Shown here: positions 43,401 through 58,400 of the stretch, piece after piece
Position numbering within the stretch: position 1 is the first letter of the stretch
Layout of the letters: every line of letters starts with the position of its first letter
Source of the DNA: Micropterix aruncella
Taxonomy: Eukaryota; Arthropoda; Insecta; Lepidoptera; Micropterigidae
Direction: 5' to 3'
DNA: 64,000 nucleotides
Assembly: GCA_944548615.1 (NCBI GenBank)
Contig: OX155954.1
Span: 6,878,924 to 6,942,923, forward strand
Program-made: the position numbers and the translations under genes
Notes under the pieces: model-generated
Told to the model about the DNA's origin: nothing
What the model saw: the letters and a program-made list of their open reading frames with translations, nothing else
Databases searched by the model: none

Positions 43401-46400
43401 AATTGAGGCTTACGACCGTAAGACGGCCAGTGAGGCCTTGTCGCTAAATAGGAACAATCTACGCATACTGGTGAGGGCGCTCACGGGGCATTGTGGCCTG
43501 AACAAACACATGTTCAACCTCAAGCTCAGAGACACAAAAAAGTGCAGGTTCTGCCAGGTTCTGCCAACCCACTTGGGTGGTCATTACCTCCAACCTGAGT
43601 AGGTGACACAAGACTTAGCGCAGAACTATAGTAGGTGGCGAACACAATAGATCAGCAATGGTCGCAGTGTTACAAGGCTCATAAAGACCTTAGAAAAGCC
43701 CAACTCAACAAATTAAAAAAATAATACGAAATTACAAAACTACTACCAAAATAATTTTAAAATCACAAATCGTCGCCCCATATGTGAGACCTTGTACACG
43801 CTTTCAAACAGACTTTTCAGGGCATGGAAAAAACTGATTAACTTCATTCACGAGATGTTTTATTTTGTTATGTGAATAGGACAAATTAAAAAATATATAT
43901 TAATTTACTGTACTAACAATTAGAACTGTCAACGAGTTAAGTTGTTTGCGAGGAATCACTCCTAAACACGTAATAAGCATCATCAACTCATACCTATGAC
44001 ATGCCACAGCAATGAGAATTACAATTAAACTAAGCAATGTAAGCCGTCAGGACGTGGCCAGAACAATCCGGAGCGTAATTTTACACCAATAATAATAAAA
44101 AACGCAAATTTGATTTTTGGCGCGTACGAGGTTTCATTATACTATATCGATGATTTGATTTAAAACGCATATTTCTCGAGGATGTCAACATTTTGATTGT
44201 GTTATGATTAACAAAGAATAAACTACAAAAAATCCCGGGGGTCTTCGTTCTCACGATGACATTTTTTGATAACATTTTTGCGTAGAATGCAGCTACGTGA
44301 TAACAGTTAGTTTTCTTGTGGCCTCAGTTGGTAAGCATGAATCTGAAAGTTGAGTTTTTTTAACAGATTTCAAGACTGTCTCCCGAAACGTTGATTTGTT
44401 TTACATTATTTTGTAAAATGTTTTAAATTACAAAATACTGAACTTTGTGGATAGATTTATATGTTTCTATCACAAATACAATTTCTGTACATATTTCTAT
44501 GTTTCTATATACAAATAGATGTGTATATGGATGTATATTCTTTATACAAATCCACAGCTTTATCCAATTTTAATGATTCTTTGTATACATAGTTTCCATA
44601 TTTGTTTTACGAAAACCCACCCCACAACCCTTTTAACCCCCTTACGTAAAATTTAGTTGTGCAACACACCATTGACAAGCTGGCACAGCTAGTAATTGTG
44701 ATTGTTCAAAAACTACTTAGAAGACAGAACACAGGTACACGGTAATCGATGAAACGAAAGCGATAATGTAAAAGTCCAATACGGCGTTCCCCAAGGCAAG
44801 TGTCATTAAACCGGTTATCTTCCTAATTACGTGAAGGAAATATGAGGCCTGCCTTTCGCAGTTAACACACGGATTATCTCTTTCGCAGACGACACTGTCC
44901 TGCTTACGGAAGCCGCTTTGAAAAGAAAAGAAGCTTTTGACAATAAAACAGTCATATAAAAAGCTTTTGGCAAATCTCAGACTAATCTGGATATTGTGAA
45001 AGGCTGGCTGGTTCGACACCCGCTGAAGCTAAATGCATCCAAGGCAGCGTGTTTCGAATACTCAGATAAAGCCTGTTAATGTATATGTTATTCCCAGATA
45101 CAGGCTGTTTGGTTTAGTTAGGCATTCGTCTAAAAGGATCGTATGGGTTGTGTTCATGTTTCCTTATGATTAACTAATTAATTACAATTTATATCTGTAC
45201 GATCACACTGATAACTCACTATCCAAATGTAAACAAATAAATACATTATTTAATGAATATTTATTCTATGTTGTACTTAAAGCGAATCTTATATCCAAAT
45301 TCTTTCAATATTTTTTTTGATATTTACTAAAAATGATCAAACATATTGAGAGAAATAAAAACACATTCACAAACAGAGAAATACAAACACACTTGAGAGA
45401 AATAAAAACGCGCACTCATAACATTTCTACTTAGAACTTAATTATTTTTTTTATTTTGAGGCTTACTGCAAATGAATATCACATGAAGTTAAAAGTACAC
45501 ACATAAAATCATACCGTATCACATGAAAAAGTGTACAGTGAGAGTATAATATCACATAAAATTAAAGTGTCAAATCGACCTTGTCAAATCATTGAAAAAT
45601 CGAATGGAAACTGTCATTTGGGATAGGGGAGGCAACAATTCTTATTATTTTTTTTTGCTAATTTGTCATGTTCTAATTAGATTCTTATCGCCAATTCTGA
45701 AGCTGCCAAATTCATAAACAAGTATGTATATTAAACAGAATAAAAAACACGACATGCCCTTATAGAAAGTGAACTTATAATTATTGTTATTACGGTTTTT
45801 AAAGAAATATTTGTGGTTTATATATTTATCCATATAGCTACATGTATATTTCCGGAATCAGACCTTTCATTTAACACTAAACACCATATATTTATGTTAA
45901 TTTATTTACATTTGGACATTTAGACAACTATTTACTTGATATTTGAACAATTAAGGATGGATAGGCGTCAAAATGGATAGGCGTTAAAATAGACTTTGAA
46001 TCTGCATTTAAAAAATGACCAAACTTTGCATTTTTTGAGATATTTTATTTTTTGTTGAAAATTCATGTATATGCGATTGCTTTGCTCTCAGGTGAGGTTT
46101 TTTTTCTATATGTACCTTGAAATCTGATAGCGATGCCATCAGGTCGTCCAATTCCCGAGTGGCGTTGGAAGCGGCCGTCTGCGTGAGGCTGTGCGAGTGG
46201 CTGCGGGCCGGCTCCACCACCGTCTCCTCGACAGTCACCTTGACGTGCTTCGTCTGGCCGCTTCCGCCTCGCGGAGAAAGCTGCCCATGGCCGCTCCTAA
46301 TGAAAAACATGCATTACAGACGCACCGGCGCGCGAAAAGTATGCACCGGGTGATTAATATTTGAACGTTTCAAATTATTACATTAGGAGAGACTTGGCAG

Positions 46401-49400
46401 CGTCGTTAGTTACCAGCGAGACGAATCTGTAAAATGTCACAACATACGGCGAGCCAGAAAGTGTTACAATATCGCGGGTTCTCGGTAAAGTTCACAATAT
46501 TCGTTTCTAAATATACCAGAGAAATGGATGATTGCTCTAATCCCACGATTATTAATCGTTCGCCTTTACGAACTTGGCAACGATTAGGCGAGACGGACGG
46601 ATATTTCATAAATGAATAGATTTTGGCCGGGAAGCAAATCCAATATATCGTTTACGTTTGCCAAAATATTGTTACAACATCATTCGGCCGATTAACATCC
46701 AATGTCAATGACAATCTGACTGATTTTCTACGGTGGAAGACACCGGACGGAGATGGTGCGAAATAGTACACTGTATAATTCAATTTAATCAATCACTGTC
46801 ATTACGGCGGATGCTCTATTTTGCAGCTTCGGTTCGTTTGTATCTGACTGATTTTCTATGGTGGAAAACACTGGACGGAGATAGTGCAAAACAGTATAGA
46901 GGATATAATCAATCAATCGATCAATCACTGTCATTACGGCGGTGCCCTATTTTGTCGCTTCGGTTCGTTTGTATAATCGTGAAAACTGGTGGCCGAGCTG
47001 AAAATAACGCAAATTTATCTCGCATCTTGTGTTGTTGATCGCTTGTTGCAGGCTAATTTGGTAGGCGCGAAAACATAACACGATCCAAGGACCGCTCTCA
47101 GCATTTATCAAACGGCGGGGGCGGAGACGACCGTTAGAAATGTAGATTAGGTCAATTGGAATGAGCGATGTCAAGGACTCACCCGTTTGTCATGTCGGAG
47201 TTGAGCTGGTCGAGGAGGCTGTCGACGGTGGGCCTATGCAGGGCGTCGGATGACGATCGAGCGAGGCTCGAGGCGGGGCTGCCAGCACCGTTGGTTCTAC
47301 CGTAGCCATCTACGCAACAATAATTACATAATATCAAATAATGAATGACAACAGTCTGGCGTTATCCTGCAATAGCAATAAAGTAGACCATATTGGCAGT
47401 GACAATGCGAAAGCCAGGCAGCTATGTATGACTGGTCATACATAGCTGAGTCATACTAGAGTCAAGTTTAGTACGCCCTGTAACGGATCTTAAGTCCATT
47501 ACATGCGATCAACAAATGCATCGATTTCCAGTGAAATACACTGACACAATTCAGCTATTATTTTAACCCGTGCAGCAATGAATCAGCACGATGAAACAAT
47601 ACTTTTACTCGGAATATTTTGGATTTCATCATTTATCGGCCTATATAAACCGGCGAAAAAGCAACCAAATTATCATTGCCCGAGTTATCACCTTCCCCCA
47701 AGGTTGCGACGGCATATTTGGTACCCTTCTCACGAGGTGTGTCAACGAATCCGGCTCCTTGGTTTCCTTTCCTTATCTTTCCCAGTCACGAAGCATCAGT
47801 CTGCAATCCCACAGACTCGAGCCGTGCCCAGTACAATATACTAGGAGCACACATACAATCCTCATCCATATATCCTCGTAACCGCGGTCGCGCATCGATA
47901 TACACTCGCTCCAACGTAAACTGTTCGGGAAGCGTTATAACTGGCAATATCAAACCTTCGATCAATAAATTCCTTCTACTTCATTCAAAACCGCCTTTCA
48001 ATACGGAGATAACTCGTAAGTTGATACCACCACCTTACACCAAACAATCCTGGAGTCTAGTGAGGGGTGGTCTCTCACAGCCCAAAGTCAGCCCTGGATC
48101 TACGTTTTTTTCGAACCGGAGAAAAACGTGACATCGGTGCCCCCAGCATTTCAGATAAACGATTTAAAATAAAACAAAACAAATATGGTGAGATTTTTTT
48201 GTGACTGTAAGAATAAATGCCATAAATATGCACTTCTTATTACATACTTTTTTGGTACTACGTAGTTGAGACAGCTGGGAGACACAAATATATTGAGGGT
48301 CACAGAAGTACATAACGCGTGTAATGCTGTACACCATGACTTAAGGTAAATTCTGCAATGCGGATCTAATAAAGCAAGAAGCTTATTTTTCAAAAAAGTA
48401 CCAACCCGTTTAGTAAAGAAACTAAGGAAATTTTACTTCCGAGTGAAACTGGAGGAGGTGAAAGAAGATACTGATATTGCATTTGATAACACTAATGAAG
48501 AATCGAGCGATATTTTGGTTGAGGAGGGTTTAAATTTTTCTTCTCAATAATCCTTTTATTAAGTTTTCTGTAATTATAAAGAAATAGTTTCGGTTCGGAC
48601 CATCTACGGGTAATTGGGCTACCGAGGGTCGGGGCCAGGGCTTCCAAACTCAGAACGTCCAAATTGAAAGCTTTGAGCCTCACACGATTCTATCGCGATG
48701 TGTGGGTTAGAGCATCCAAAGTTCAGTGCATATCATTTTAGATGACCCTCCGGTAAAATATCACAGCTCAAAAATGTAACAGTATCGTAAACGTAGTGGG
48801 GTACAAAGAAGCACACTACCTTTACTCTAGATGTGCTGGTCTGGTGCATACGCATAAGAACCAGTAAATTTCTATTTCATTTTGTAAAAAAAACTGTTTA
48901 TCAGTGTTTGAGATTCTTCTAAACTTTTCTCATCAGCTAAACTCACTCATCTATTTCACTATTGTTACATGGTATTAAGCAGAATCTCCAGTATGTAAGT
49001 ACTTTCAACCGCCGATCAAATAGATTCTTAATTCTCTATTTCTAGTTACTAGCTAGCCATCACCGTTTCAGTTTGTATCAATCAGATATTTGCTGTGCTT
49101 TTTCTTTTGCTAATTATTCTTTCCTTCTTTAACTCAAGTCTGTTTATTACCGAACCGCCAAAAAATAAATAGAACAGGAAAATATGTAACATGTGTGGCC
49201 TCAAGAAGCAGCACAGTCGTTAATTTGCACTGACTTTCCTAAAATAGTACATTGTAGGGGGCAGAGACGCTTATATGCAATGTATTTTAAAATTAACGAT
49301 GGCGTAAGAAGACAATAAACGGTATTTTTAGCGCGAACTGACGCAAAATATACGCAACAGAGTTGCCTGTTTATGTGTTAAGTATCTACTGAAACCGTAA

Positions 49401-52400
49401 AGAAAATGTATTTTGTGGACGTCCGCCAAAAAGGGTCGACATAGTTTCTGTGATTTGGAGAGTTTTATTTACTACATAGTAATGGCACCGCGACAATAAC
49501 AAAATTACGATACTAAGTTAGTTTGTATGAAAGGTCGCAAGGGGCAAATCGACGTCATCCTATATTTATTTATTTATTTTATTTATTTATAGGTAAATTC
49601 AATAGTATGCATAAAACTAGATACCACTGTGCTATCCTTCGCCTCTGATATATTAACAAGTGAATATATTAAAAAGAATAAAAAACACGACTGCCGTTAA
49701 AGAAAGTGAACTATTTATTGTATTTATTACTTTCATTACGGTTTTTTTTTTATATATTTGTGGTTTATGTATTTATCCATATAAATCCATATTTCCGGAA
49801 CGTACTCAATCAGACCTTTCATTTGACACTAAACTCTGATATATATATGTTAATTTATTGATATTTGGACATTTAGACAACTACTTACTTGATATTTGGT
49901 ACAGTTAATGTACCCTATGACACTCGGGATGACATAACGGTTCTAACAATATCACACACTTCTAAATTGGTTCACGCGTTAAGAAGTTATGGTGGAATAA
50001 AGAAACGGAAACCCACATAGATGAACCCTGAGCACATTACACTTCTTTTTTGTTGGGCAGTCATGTAAATTGTCTGTCGAGAAATGGTATTTTCCAGCTA
50101 AAGCATTTTTGAACTTTTTATTGATTTCCCACCATGTAATTCTAATAGTATTTAGGGATTTAACGAAATAAGTGAAATCAGAATGTGCTTTAGACCTTTA
50201 TCTACATATCTGTATATAGAACCTTTATCTACATATCTGTCACAGAAACGAAATTTTGTATACGCATTCAATTATAGTAGTCCGTTCTAAGTTTCACAGC
50301 AATAGGGCTGCTGCACCCAGGGTTAGCTTCCAACGAGGGGACTCCTCAACGGTCAACAGCACAAACACAAAATTCTGTATAGTTCTCAATTATGATAGCC
50401 CGTTCTAAGTTCGACTATGATGGCTGCTGCACCCAGAGTTAGCTCGGGACAGAGCATTTTAATAAAAGCTTATTTTTAAAAATGTGTGTTTACTATTAAC
50501 TTATTTTAAATGGTTATTCTTGTCATTATCATTTTTATTTTAGATTTAACTTTGTTATGTGTACTGTACGATGACAACATATAAATTTGCTTCTCAAATG
50601 GTCGATTGTAATTCATCGCTATGGTGGTAAATTTTCCATTTGTGTATTTTAAAATGTTAAACCAATGTCATTTTCCTTAAGTAATATTTATTTTAACAGA
50701 TATTTTATTTATTATTTCTAATCACCCTACATATTAAAACTCATTTAATCTCAATTCAGATACATTTTTACCGTTGTTAAAGGCTTGAAGTTGTTGTTGT
50801 TGTTGTTGTTCTTGACTAAGGCGAATTTATCGTGATATTTGGATCGTGAGCCAGGATCATGATAATCATTGAGCGTGTATAGTATAGCATATCGTGAAAC
50901 GTGATATGGATCATAGGATTTCTAGAAATCCAGAAATCCAAGATATGGGTCAAGTATCCGGCGACATATATTCAATCGTCTAGTCTCTTGTCGATATTTA
51001 TCGTGTCAGTATTCATTCTGGCAGCGACGGGGAAGACACGCTAAACAGGACGGCTTTCGCTGCAACTCAAACTAACGAACCAAAAATATTGAAATATGTA
51101 GAAAAATAGGTAATGTACAAACACACAAGTAAATAAATTAAAAAGAATAAAAACACGACTGCCGTTACAGAAAGTGAAATATTGTATTTATAGTTATTTT
51201 TGTTCCGTTGTTTTATTAAATATTTGTGGTTTATGTATTCATCCATATAGAAATATTTCCGGAATGTACTTAATCAGACCTTTCATTTGACGCTAAACAC
51301 GATATATTTATGTTAATTTATTGACATTTGGACATTTAGACAACTACTTACTTGATATTTGGACAGTTAAGGTACTCTATGACACTCGGGATGACATAAC
51401 GATTCTGACGAAACCACCCGCTTCTAAATCGGTTTAAGCGTTTACAAGTTATGGTGGAATAAAGAAACGGAAATCATACATAGATAAATCCTGAACACAT
51501 TACGCTCCTTTTTTGCTGGGCAGTCGTGTAAAAATATGTAATGTCAGAGTTAGCTTTTTTCTCGCAGAAAATGATGTAATCAGTTGAAGTATGGCGTAAT
51601 CAGTTGAAGTACATATTCAAAGCAAGCATACGATGATAATTTTCATAGTCATCCCTGGTAATCCAGAATCTGATAGGACAAATTCAAATGCGTATATTTA
51701 TCTCTATTTCGGGGACAATATTTTAAAGTAAAAACGAACTAAAAAGTAAAAAATAGTTTTGAAGTATTCATATATTGTTCAACAGCGATAGAAAGTACAC
51801 CCTATTTTTATTTTTATTTGTTGAGTGGGGCTTTTCTAAGGTCTTTATGAGCCTTGTAACACTGCGACCATTGCTGATCTATTGTGCTCGCCACCTACTA
51901 TAGTTCTGCGCTAAGCCTCGTGTCATTTAAGAACCGCAGCAGGCTTTTGGCGCCAGATTGTTTTACCTCCTCAGGTTGGAGGTAGTGACCACCCAGGTGG
52001 GTGTATCTTTTACGCATCAGCGGGCCACACTCGCACATGAGGTGCTGGGGAGTTTCCTCTGCCCCTTGGCAGAACCTGCACATTTTTGTGTCTTTGAGCT
52101 TGAGGTTGAACATGTGTTTGTTCAGGCCACAATGCCCCGTGAGCGCCCTTACCAGTATGCGTAGATTGTTCCTATTTAGCGATAGGGCCTCACGGGCCGT
52201 CTTACGGTCGTAAGGCTTAATAAGCGCTTTGGAATGATTCAACCCTGGCGTGTTGTTCCAGTGGTTGACGGATTGTTCTAAACACATTTGTTTGAGCATT
52301 AGGTTTGCAAGGCTTTTTGGTACGCCACAGCAAGGTTCAGGGCCGTATAACGTTCCCTTTGCTCCCGTCCTAGCAAGTTCGTCGGCTTTTTCATTTCCCT

Positions 52401-55400
52401 CGATTCCTGCATGGCCGGGAACCCATCTTAGTATTACCCTGTTCTTTTCGCCCAGGGAATTCAGTAGTGATATGCAGTTTTGCACTAGCTTTGAATTAAT
52501 GGTATTCGAGGCTAGTGCCATAAGAGCTGCTTTGCTATCCGAGTGGATATAGATACGGTGGTTGGCGTAGTCCTTTTGGAGGTTGATATCCGCACATTCA
52601 ATAATGGCGTAAACCTCCGCTTGGAATATGGAGGCGTATTTTCCCAAGTTTACACTTCTTTTGAAGTTTGGTCGCTCTCCATATATACCACAGCCTACGT
52701 CAAGTCCCGATTTGGACCCATCAGTATACCATTTAAGGCTACCGGCCTCCCATTGCAGTTGGCTTTTTAGCCAGTCGTCTCTGGGCGGCAGTTCCACTGT
52801 AAAAAGTTTTCCAAAGTTTAGGAGTGGGAGCATGGTGTCTGATACCATGTTGAGGGTTGGATTTTCACTGACTGAGTCAAGAACTGATCTTAGTGCTTGT
52901 GAGATCCAGTTTACCTTCTCTCGGGCAGATAGCCTGTACATGCTGGCTTTCGCCACCTGTTGCAAATGAATGTGTAGGGGCGGTAAGTTCAGCAGTGCAT
53001 CTAGAGCTGCTCCAGGAGTGGAGGACATTGCGCCAGTTGTCATGAGGCACGCCGTCCTTTGGATATTGTTTAGTTTGGTAATCACAGTTTTCTGGTTGGC
53101 TTTGTTGCACCATACCACCGAGGCGTACGAGATTATCGGCCTCACAATGGCAGTGTATAGCCAGTGGGAGATCTTGGGGTTAAGGCCCCAGTTTTTCCCC
53201 GCCAGTCTTCTGCTTATACCCAAAGCACTTTTAGCTTTTTGAATTGTTTTATCTAGGTGGCTGTTCCAGGTGAGTCTTTGGTCGAGCGTGACTCCCAGAT
53301 ACTTTACTTCCTTGGAGAAAGGAATCTGCCTGTGGTTTAAGATTGGCATTTTTAGTCCACCTAGTTGACGTTTGTTGGTAAATGGCACGAGGACGGTCTT
53401 ATCGGCGTTGACCGATAATTCGTTCTCTCTGCACCAATTGCTAACGATTGTTAACGCTTTTTGCATTATGTGTGAGATCGTGTTTTGGCAGAAGCCCCGG
53501 ACAATGACTACTAGGTCATCAGCATAGCCCTGTGTGTCTATCCTGGCCTCTGCCATCCTATGCAGGAGTTGATCTATTGCAAGAGTCCATAGTAGGGGCG
53601 AGAGTACGCCTCCCTGCGGGCAGCCTCTTGTAGTGGTGACTTCAAGGTTTGTTCCGTGAAGAGCTACCTTGGCCGTGCGGTTTGAGAGCATCGCTTTCAC
53701 CCATCTGGTTGTGGTGTTGTCAACTTGTTTTGACTCTAGCCCCTTCACCAGTGATTTAATTGGGGTTTTGTCGAAGGCGCCCTCAATGTCTAAAAATGCG
53801 CATACTGCGATTTGTTTGTCTTCCAACGCCTTTTCCACTCTGTCTACTAGGTAGAGCAGAGCGGTTTCCGTGGATTTGCCTCTGCGGTAGGCGTGTTGGT
53901 TACAGCTGATAGGGTTGACCGTTAGGATTTTTTCCCTGATATAGCTATCCAGTATCTTTTCCATCGCTTTCAGTAGAAAGGATGTTAGGCTAATTGGCCT
54001 GAAGGACTTTGACAGTGCGTAGTCCTTCCTGCCAGCCTTGGGTATGAATAGCACTTTGACCTTGGTCCATTCTTCTGGTATATGTCCCCAGGCATAGCTT
54101 GCTCTGAAGATTTTAACCAGATATGGGGTTAGAATGTCGATACCCTGTTGCAAAAGCACGGGCATGATTCCGTCGTCCCCGCATGATTTGTAAGGTTTAA
54201 AGGATTTTACGGCCCATTTAACTTGATCGGGCCTTATGATTCTAGCAGCCCTACTCCAGTCCTCGTTTCGAGGTCTGTATGGAGCAGTGGCGGCGTTGCT
54301 AGTTGTCACAGCACCTGGGAAGTGGGTCGATATTAGTTCCTCCAAAGTTTCCTTTTCATTTGTTGTAAAGGTTCCGTTTGGTTTTTTCAGAAGACCAATT
54401 TGGTTAGGTTTGTCCTTTGCGAGCAGTCTATGTACTCTGGCTCCTTGAGGCGTTTCCACTATGTCCTCGCAGAAGCTTTTCCATGTTGCTCTTTTGGCTC
54501 TCCTAATTTCTTTGTTGTACTCGGTTAAGGCTTTTTTGTATTCCTCCCAGTTGAGAGTTTGTTTAGCCTTATTAAATAGTTTCCGGGTTTCCTTCCGTAG
54601 TTTGTCCAACTTCGGGTTCCACCATGGAACTTTTCTTTTGGAGGTCTTTGTCTTGAGTGGGCAGCTTTCCTCATAGGCGTTTATAATGCCTTTTGTGGTG
54701 TCCGCCACGGCCAATTCTAGACTCTCGCGTGTTTTTATATTTTTTTGTATTGTTTCAAGGTTAAGCCTTAGTGTGGTACGGTAAGCGTCCCAGTCGGTGG
54801 CTTTAGGATTCCTGAAAGTTGTGGTTTGACAGTCTACGGTGTTTAGTAGTTTAAAGGTTATTTGTCTGTGATCAGACATTGAAGTGTCATCCCTGAAATG
54901 CCAGTTTTTTATGTGTCTGGCTAGATTTTTAGAGGCAAAGTACACCCTAACTAAATATAGTTAAATGATTTGGAATAAGTTTAAAATCAGAATAAAGTGA
55001 TTGACAAAAAAAAAATATTTTTATTTCAAAAAGCGTGGTGTGCTTGATATCAATAATTGATATAAATTATCAAATAATCAATATACATGTATATATGATA
55101 TAAATTATCAATATACAAATAATTGATACCAATTATTGGTATAAATATTGAATTGGTAACTTTTTGTAAATATAGTTATTATTAAAAAAAAAAAGTAGAA
55201 AACACCTCGCGCTTTTTTAGAATATTTTTTTTTGGACAATCCCTTTATTCTGACATTAAACGTATACACAATCAATTAAGTATATTGAGTTAGGGTACTT
55301 TCTATAGCATGTTTATATTTTTAAAATATGTTAGGTTCACATTGCTATTAAAGCGTGATTTTTAGTTTTTTTACCTATAATTTTATTGGCGCTATCGCTA

Positions 55401-58400
55401 ATATGATAGCAACACCAGCTTCCTTTAGGGGTGCTTGATAATTTATAATTATTGTTATAAATATAAGCACCACGCGCATTTTTTTGTCACTTACTTTATT
55501 TCGATTTTAAACTTATTCAAAATAGTTCGGGTACTTTTATTGCTGTTGAACAGTATCTTTATACTTCAAATTTATTTTTTTACTTTTTAGTTCCCGTTGC
55601 TGTTAAAGTGTGATTTTTCAGTTTTTTTAAATTATATTTTTATTAGTGCTATCGCTAATATGACAGCAACACAAGCTTCCTTTAAATTATAATTCATCGC
55701 TGGCTCACGTCCACGTCTACGGCGAATAAAATTTATCGCCGTACTGACGTCATTTGTATCGAACGTGTAGTACGCAATTCGTATCGAACGTGCAGTATCC
55801 ACTTGCGATCCTGAATATAACGAACTGGATCACAATATAAATATCGACCGTTTAGAATTCGTCTAAAGCATCCACTACACCACTCGCGAAGTTGCTTCGA
55901 CGAAGTACTGGTTGAAGTTGACCGAGTTAAGGTGAAGAAGTCCGAAGTACGTGACTACACACTCATGCAACCTCGCGAGGAGCTCAGTCGCCCGGCGGCG
56001 ACCGCACAACATGGATAACGTTCAAATGGCAGCTGCCGTTGCAATGCGCACTCTCGCGTATTATAACTACGTAGGTTTTATAAGTAAACGAAAATTTAAA
56101 AAAAAATTGAAATAGAAGATGGTGGATGACTGCAATCCATCGGAACAGAACACGCGAACTGAAGTGAGCCGAGTAGTATAGTGAGTCGCTTCGTACCGCT
56201 CCGCAGGCCTTTTGACTCGGGCGCAAAAAAATCGACACCGATCGGACGTCGCCCGAGGCGAAGCGAGGATGCCCGAAGCGAGTCGAAATGCGTCTCCACA
56301 CTCTCGTCCTCGCCCAAATTCGATCAACTTCGCAAGTAGTGTAGTGGATGTTTTTTTTTTTTTTTTTTTTTTTTTAATACTTTATTCATTTTATTTTTGT
56401 ACATTTAGCCCCATTGTTATCAATGTTATAAATAACTCGGAAAAATTGAACACCGAAATGCAGCTAATGCTCATTGCCCACCTAACTAGGACTAAACTGT
56501 CCCGTATCTAGGCGGGTCAGAGTAATTAAAATAAGTAATACAACTTATGTAACAATTAGCCTAATTAACTTGAAAAAACTTTTTATTTTTATAATAAATG
56601 AATGTACTTAATTGTTTTTTTAAAATTATTATTTTAAGATTGAATAATATATAATTATAAATAAATAACATTATAATACAAATCCAAACACTAAATTTGT
56701 ACGAATAATACATTGTAGGTAATACAATATGGCAAATACACATACACGTAAATACGATATCAATAAATGATAAATGATATATGGTATAAACATATTTATA
56801 ATTTTATAAAATATATAAATACAATTATAAAATCACTGCTAAAAAATATGAACTAAAATAAATAAAAATATGATATGTACATAATAATTTATATAAATAT
56901 ACAATACTATTTTTAAATTAACCGTTATACATACGCTTTACAAACCAAGTTTTCAGATTTAAACCTTCCTAATTCAAATAACCATTTATTAATATTGTCT
57001 TTAAACACTTGATTGTTCTTTAAGTGTTTCCATTTTTCCTCTATGCCATTATATAATTTGGGACCAATGAAAAAAGATTGTCGTTGCGCAAATGTTGTTT
57101 GTACTCGAGGAATAAGGAAATTTTGTTTCCGTGAACTCCGAGTATTGCAGTTTTGCTGACTTTGATCATGTCTATCTTTGTGTTTATGAAAAAATATTAT
57201 CACATATTTAATAAACAATTGCTTGACGTCCAGAACTTTCGCCACGTTGAAAAGACGCTCTGACGGGTAGTCATTAGGTTTCCTATAAATAATCCGTAAC
57301 AACAGTTTTTGCGTCTTTATTAGTGGATCCAAGGCCTGTTTCGTGCAAGCACCCCACCCTACAATCCCATAAATCATAAGACTTTGGCATAGAGCTATGT
57401 AGGTGATTTTAATTGTTTTCCGAGATAGTACATTGCGCAGTTCACGAAAAACATATATTAATTTCCGTAATCGATCAGAGAGTTGAATTATGTGGCTAGA
57501 CCAATTCAGCTTAGAATCCACATTTATTCCAAGGTATTTTATGTTATCTACGACACTTAGTCGTTCACATGAGCATGTGCAGTCTTTAAGGCAATTGTGA
57601 GAGTGGATTTTTAAGAAGCTGGAGATATGAACTGATCTTAGGCTAAAGTTCATTATTTTGGTTTTCGACGAGTTAATTGTTAAAATATGTTTATTTAGCC
57701 ACTCACTAACGGTATCCAGAGTATTTTGTAATTTAAGTGTGACTTCTGCCGAATTAGTCGCTTCCGTTAACAAGACCGTATCGTCTGCGAATGAGATGAC
57801 TTTCGCATTGAGTTGGTGTTCAGATAATTCATTAATATATATTAAAAATAGGAGTGGCCCAAGCACACTTCCTTGTGGAACGCCATATCTTATATTTAGT
57901 TTATCACTGATCTGTCCATTTATTGCTGTTACCTGAGATCTGTCATCTAAGTAACTTTTAAACCATTCCATGGATACCCCTTTAACTCCAAAGCTCTCCA
58001 GTTTTTTTACAGAGAATCGGGTGAGACACCGTGTCAAATGCTTTTGACAGGTCGAGGAACGCTGCCATGACTTTTCTCCCCTTATCAATATTTACTGATA
58101 TATATTGGGTAACAGCGTTAATTGCATCTTGCGTTCCTCGACCTTCTCTGAAGCCGAATTGGTTAGTTGAAAGGAGCCCCTCATCCTCGACGTGTTTGAT
58201 AAGTCTCTTTTTTACAATTTTTTCAATTACTTTTGAAATTATACTTTGTAGAGATATCGGTCGATAGTTTCCAATATCTTCTTTGTTTCCATTCTTAAAT
58301 ATTGGTATAACCTTTGACGTCTTAAGTGACTGGGGAAAGGTGCCCGATTTGAAACTTAAATTCACTAAGTATGCGAGAGGTTCGGAAATAAACTCAGCTA

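Noticed and set aside
44319..44350. tRNA-like GCCTCAGTTGGTAAGC
   Set aside because: An isolated D-arm-like string with no matching T-arm downstream.
54937..54945. Met at 54945 as start of the RNase H LINE protein
   Set aside because: The ATG falls in the duplicated target sequence, so it is host DNA. The open frame simply runs out of the 5'-truncated element.
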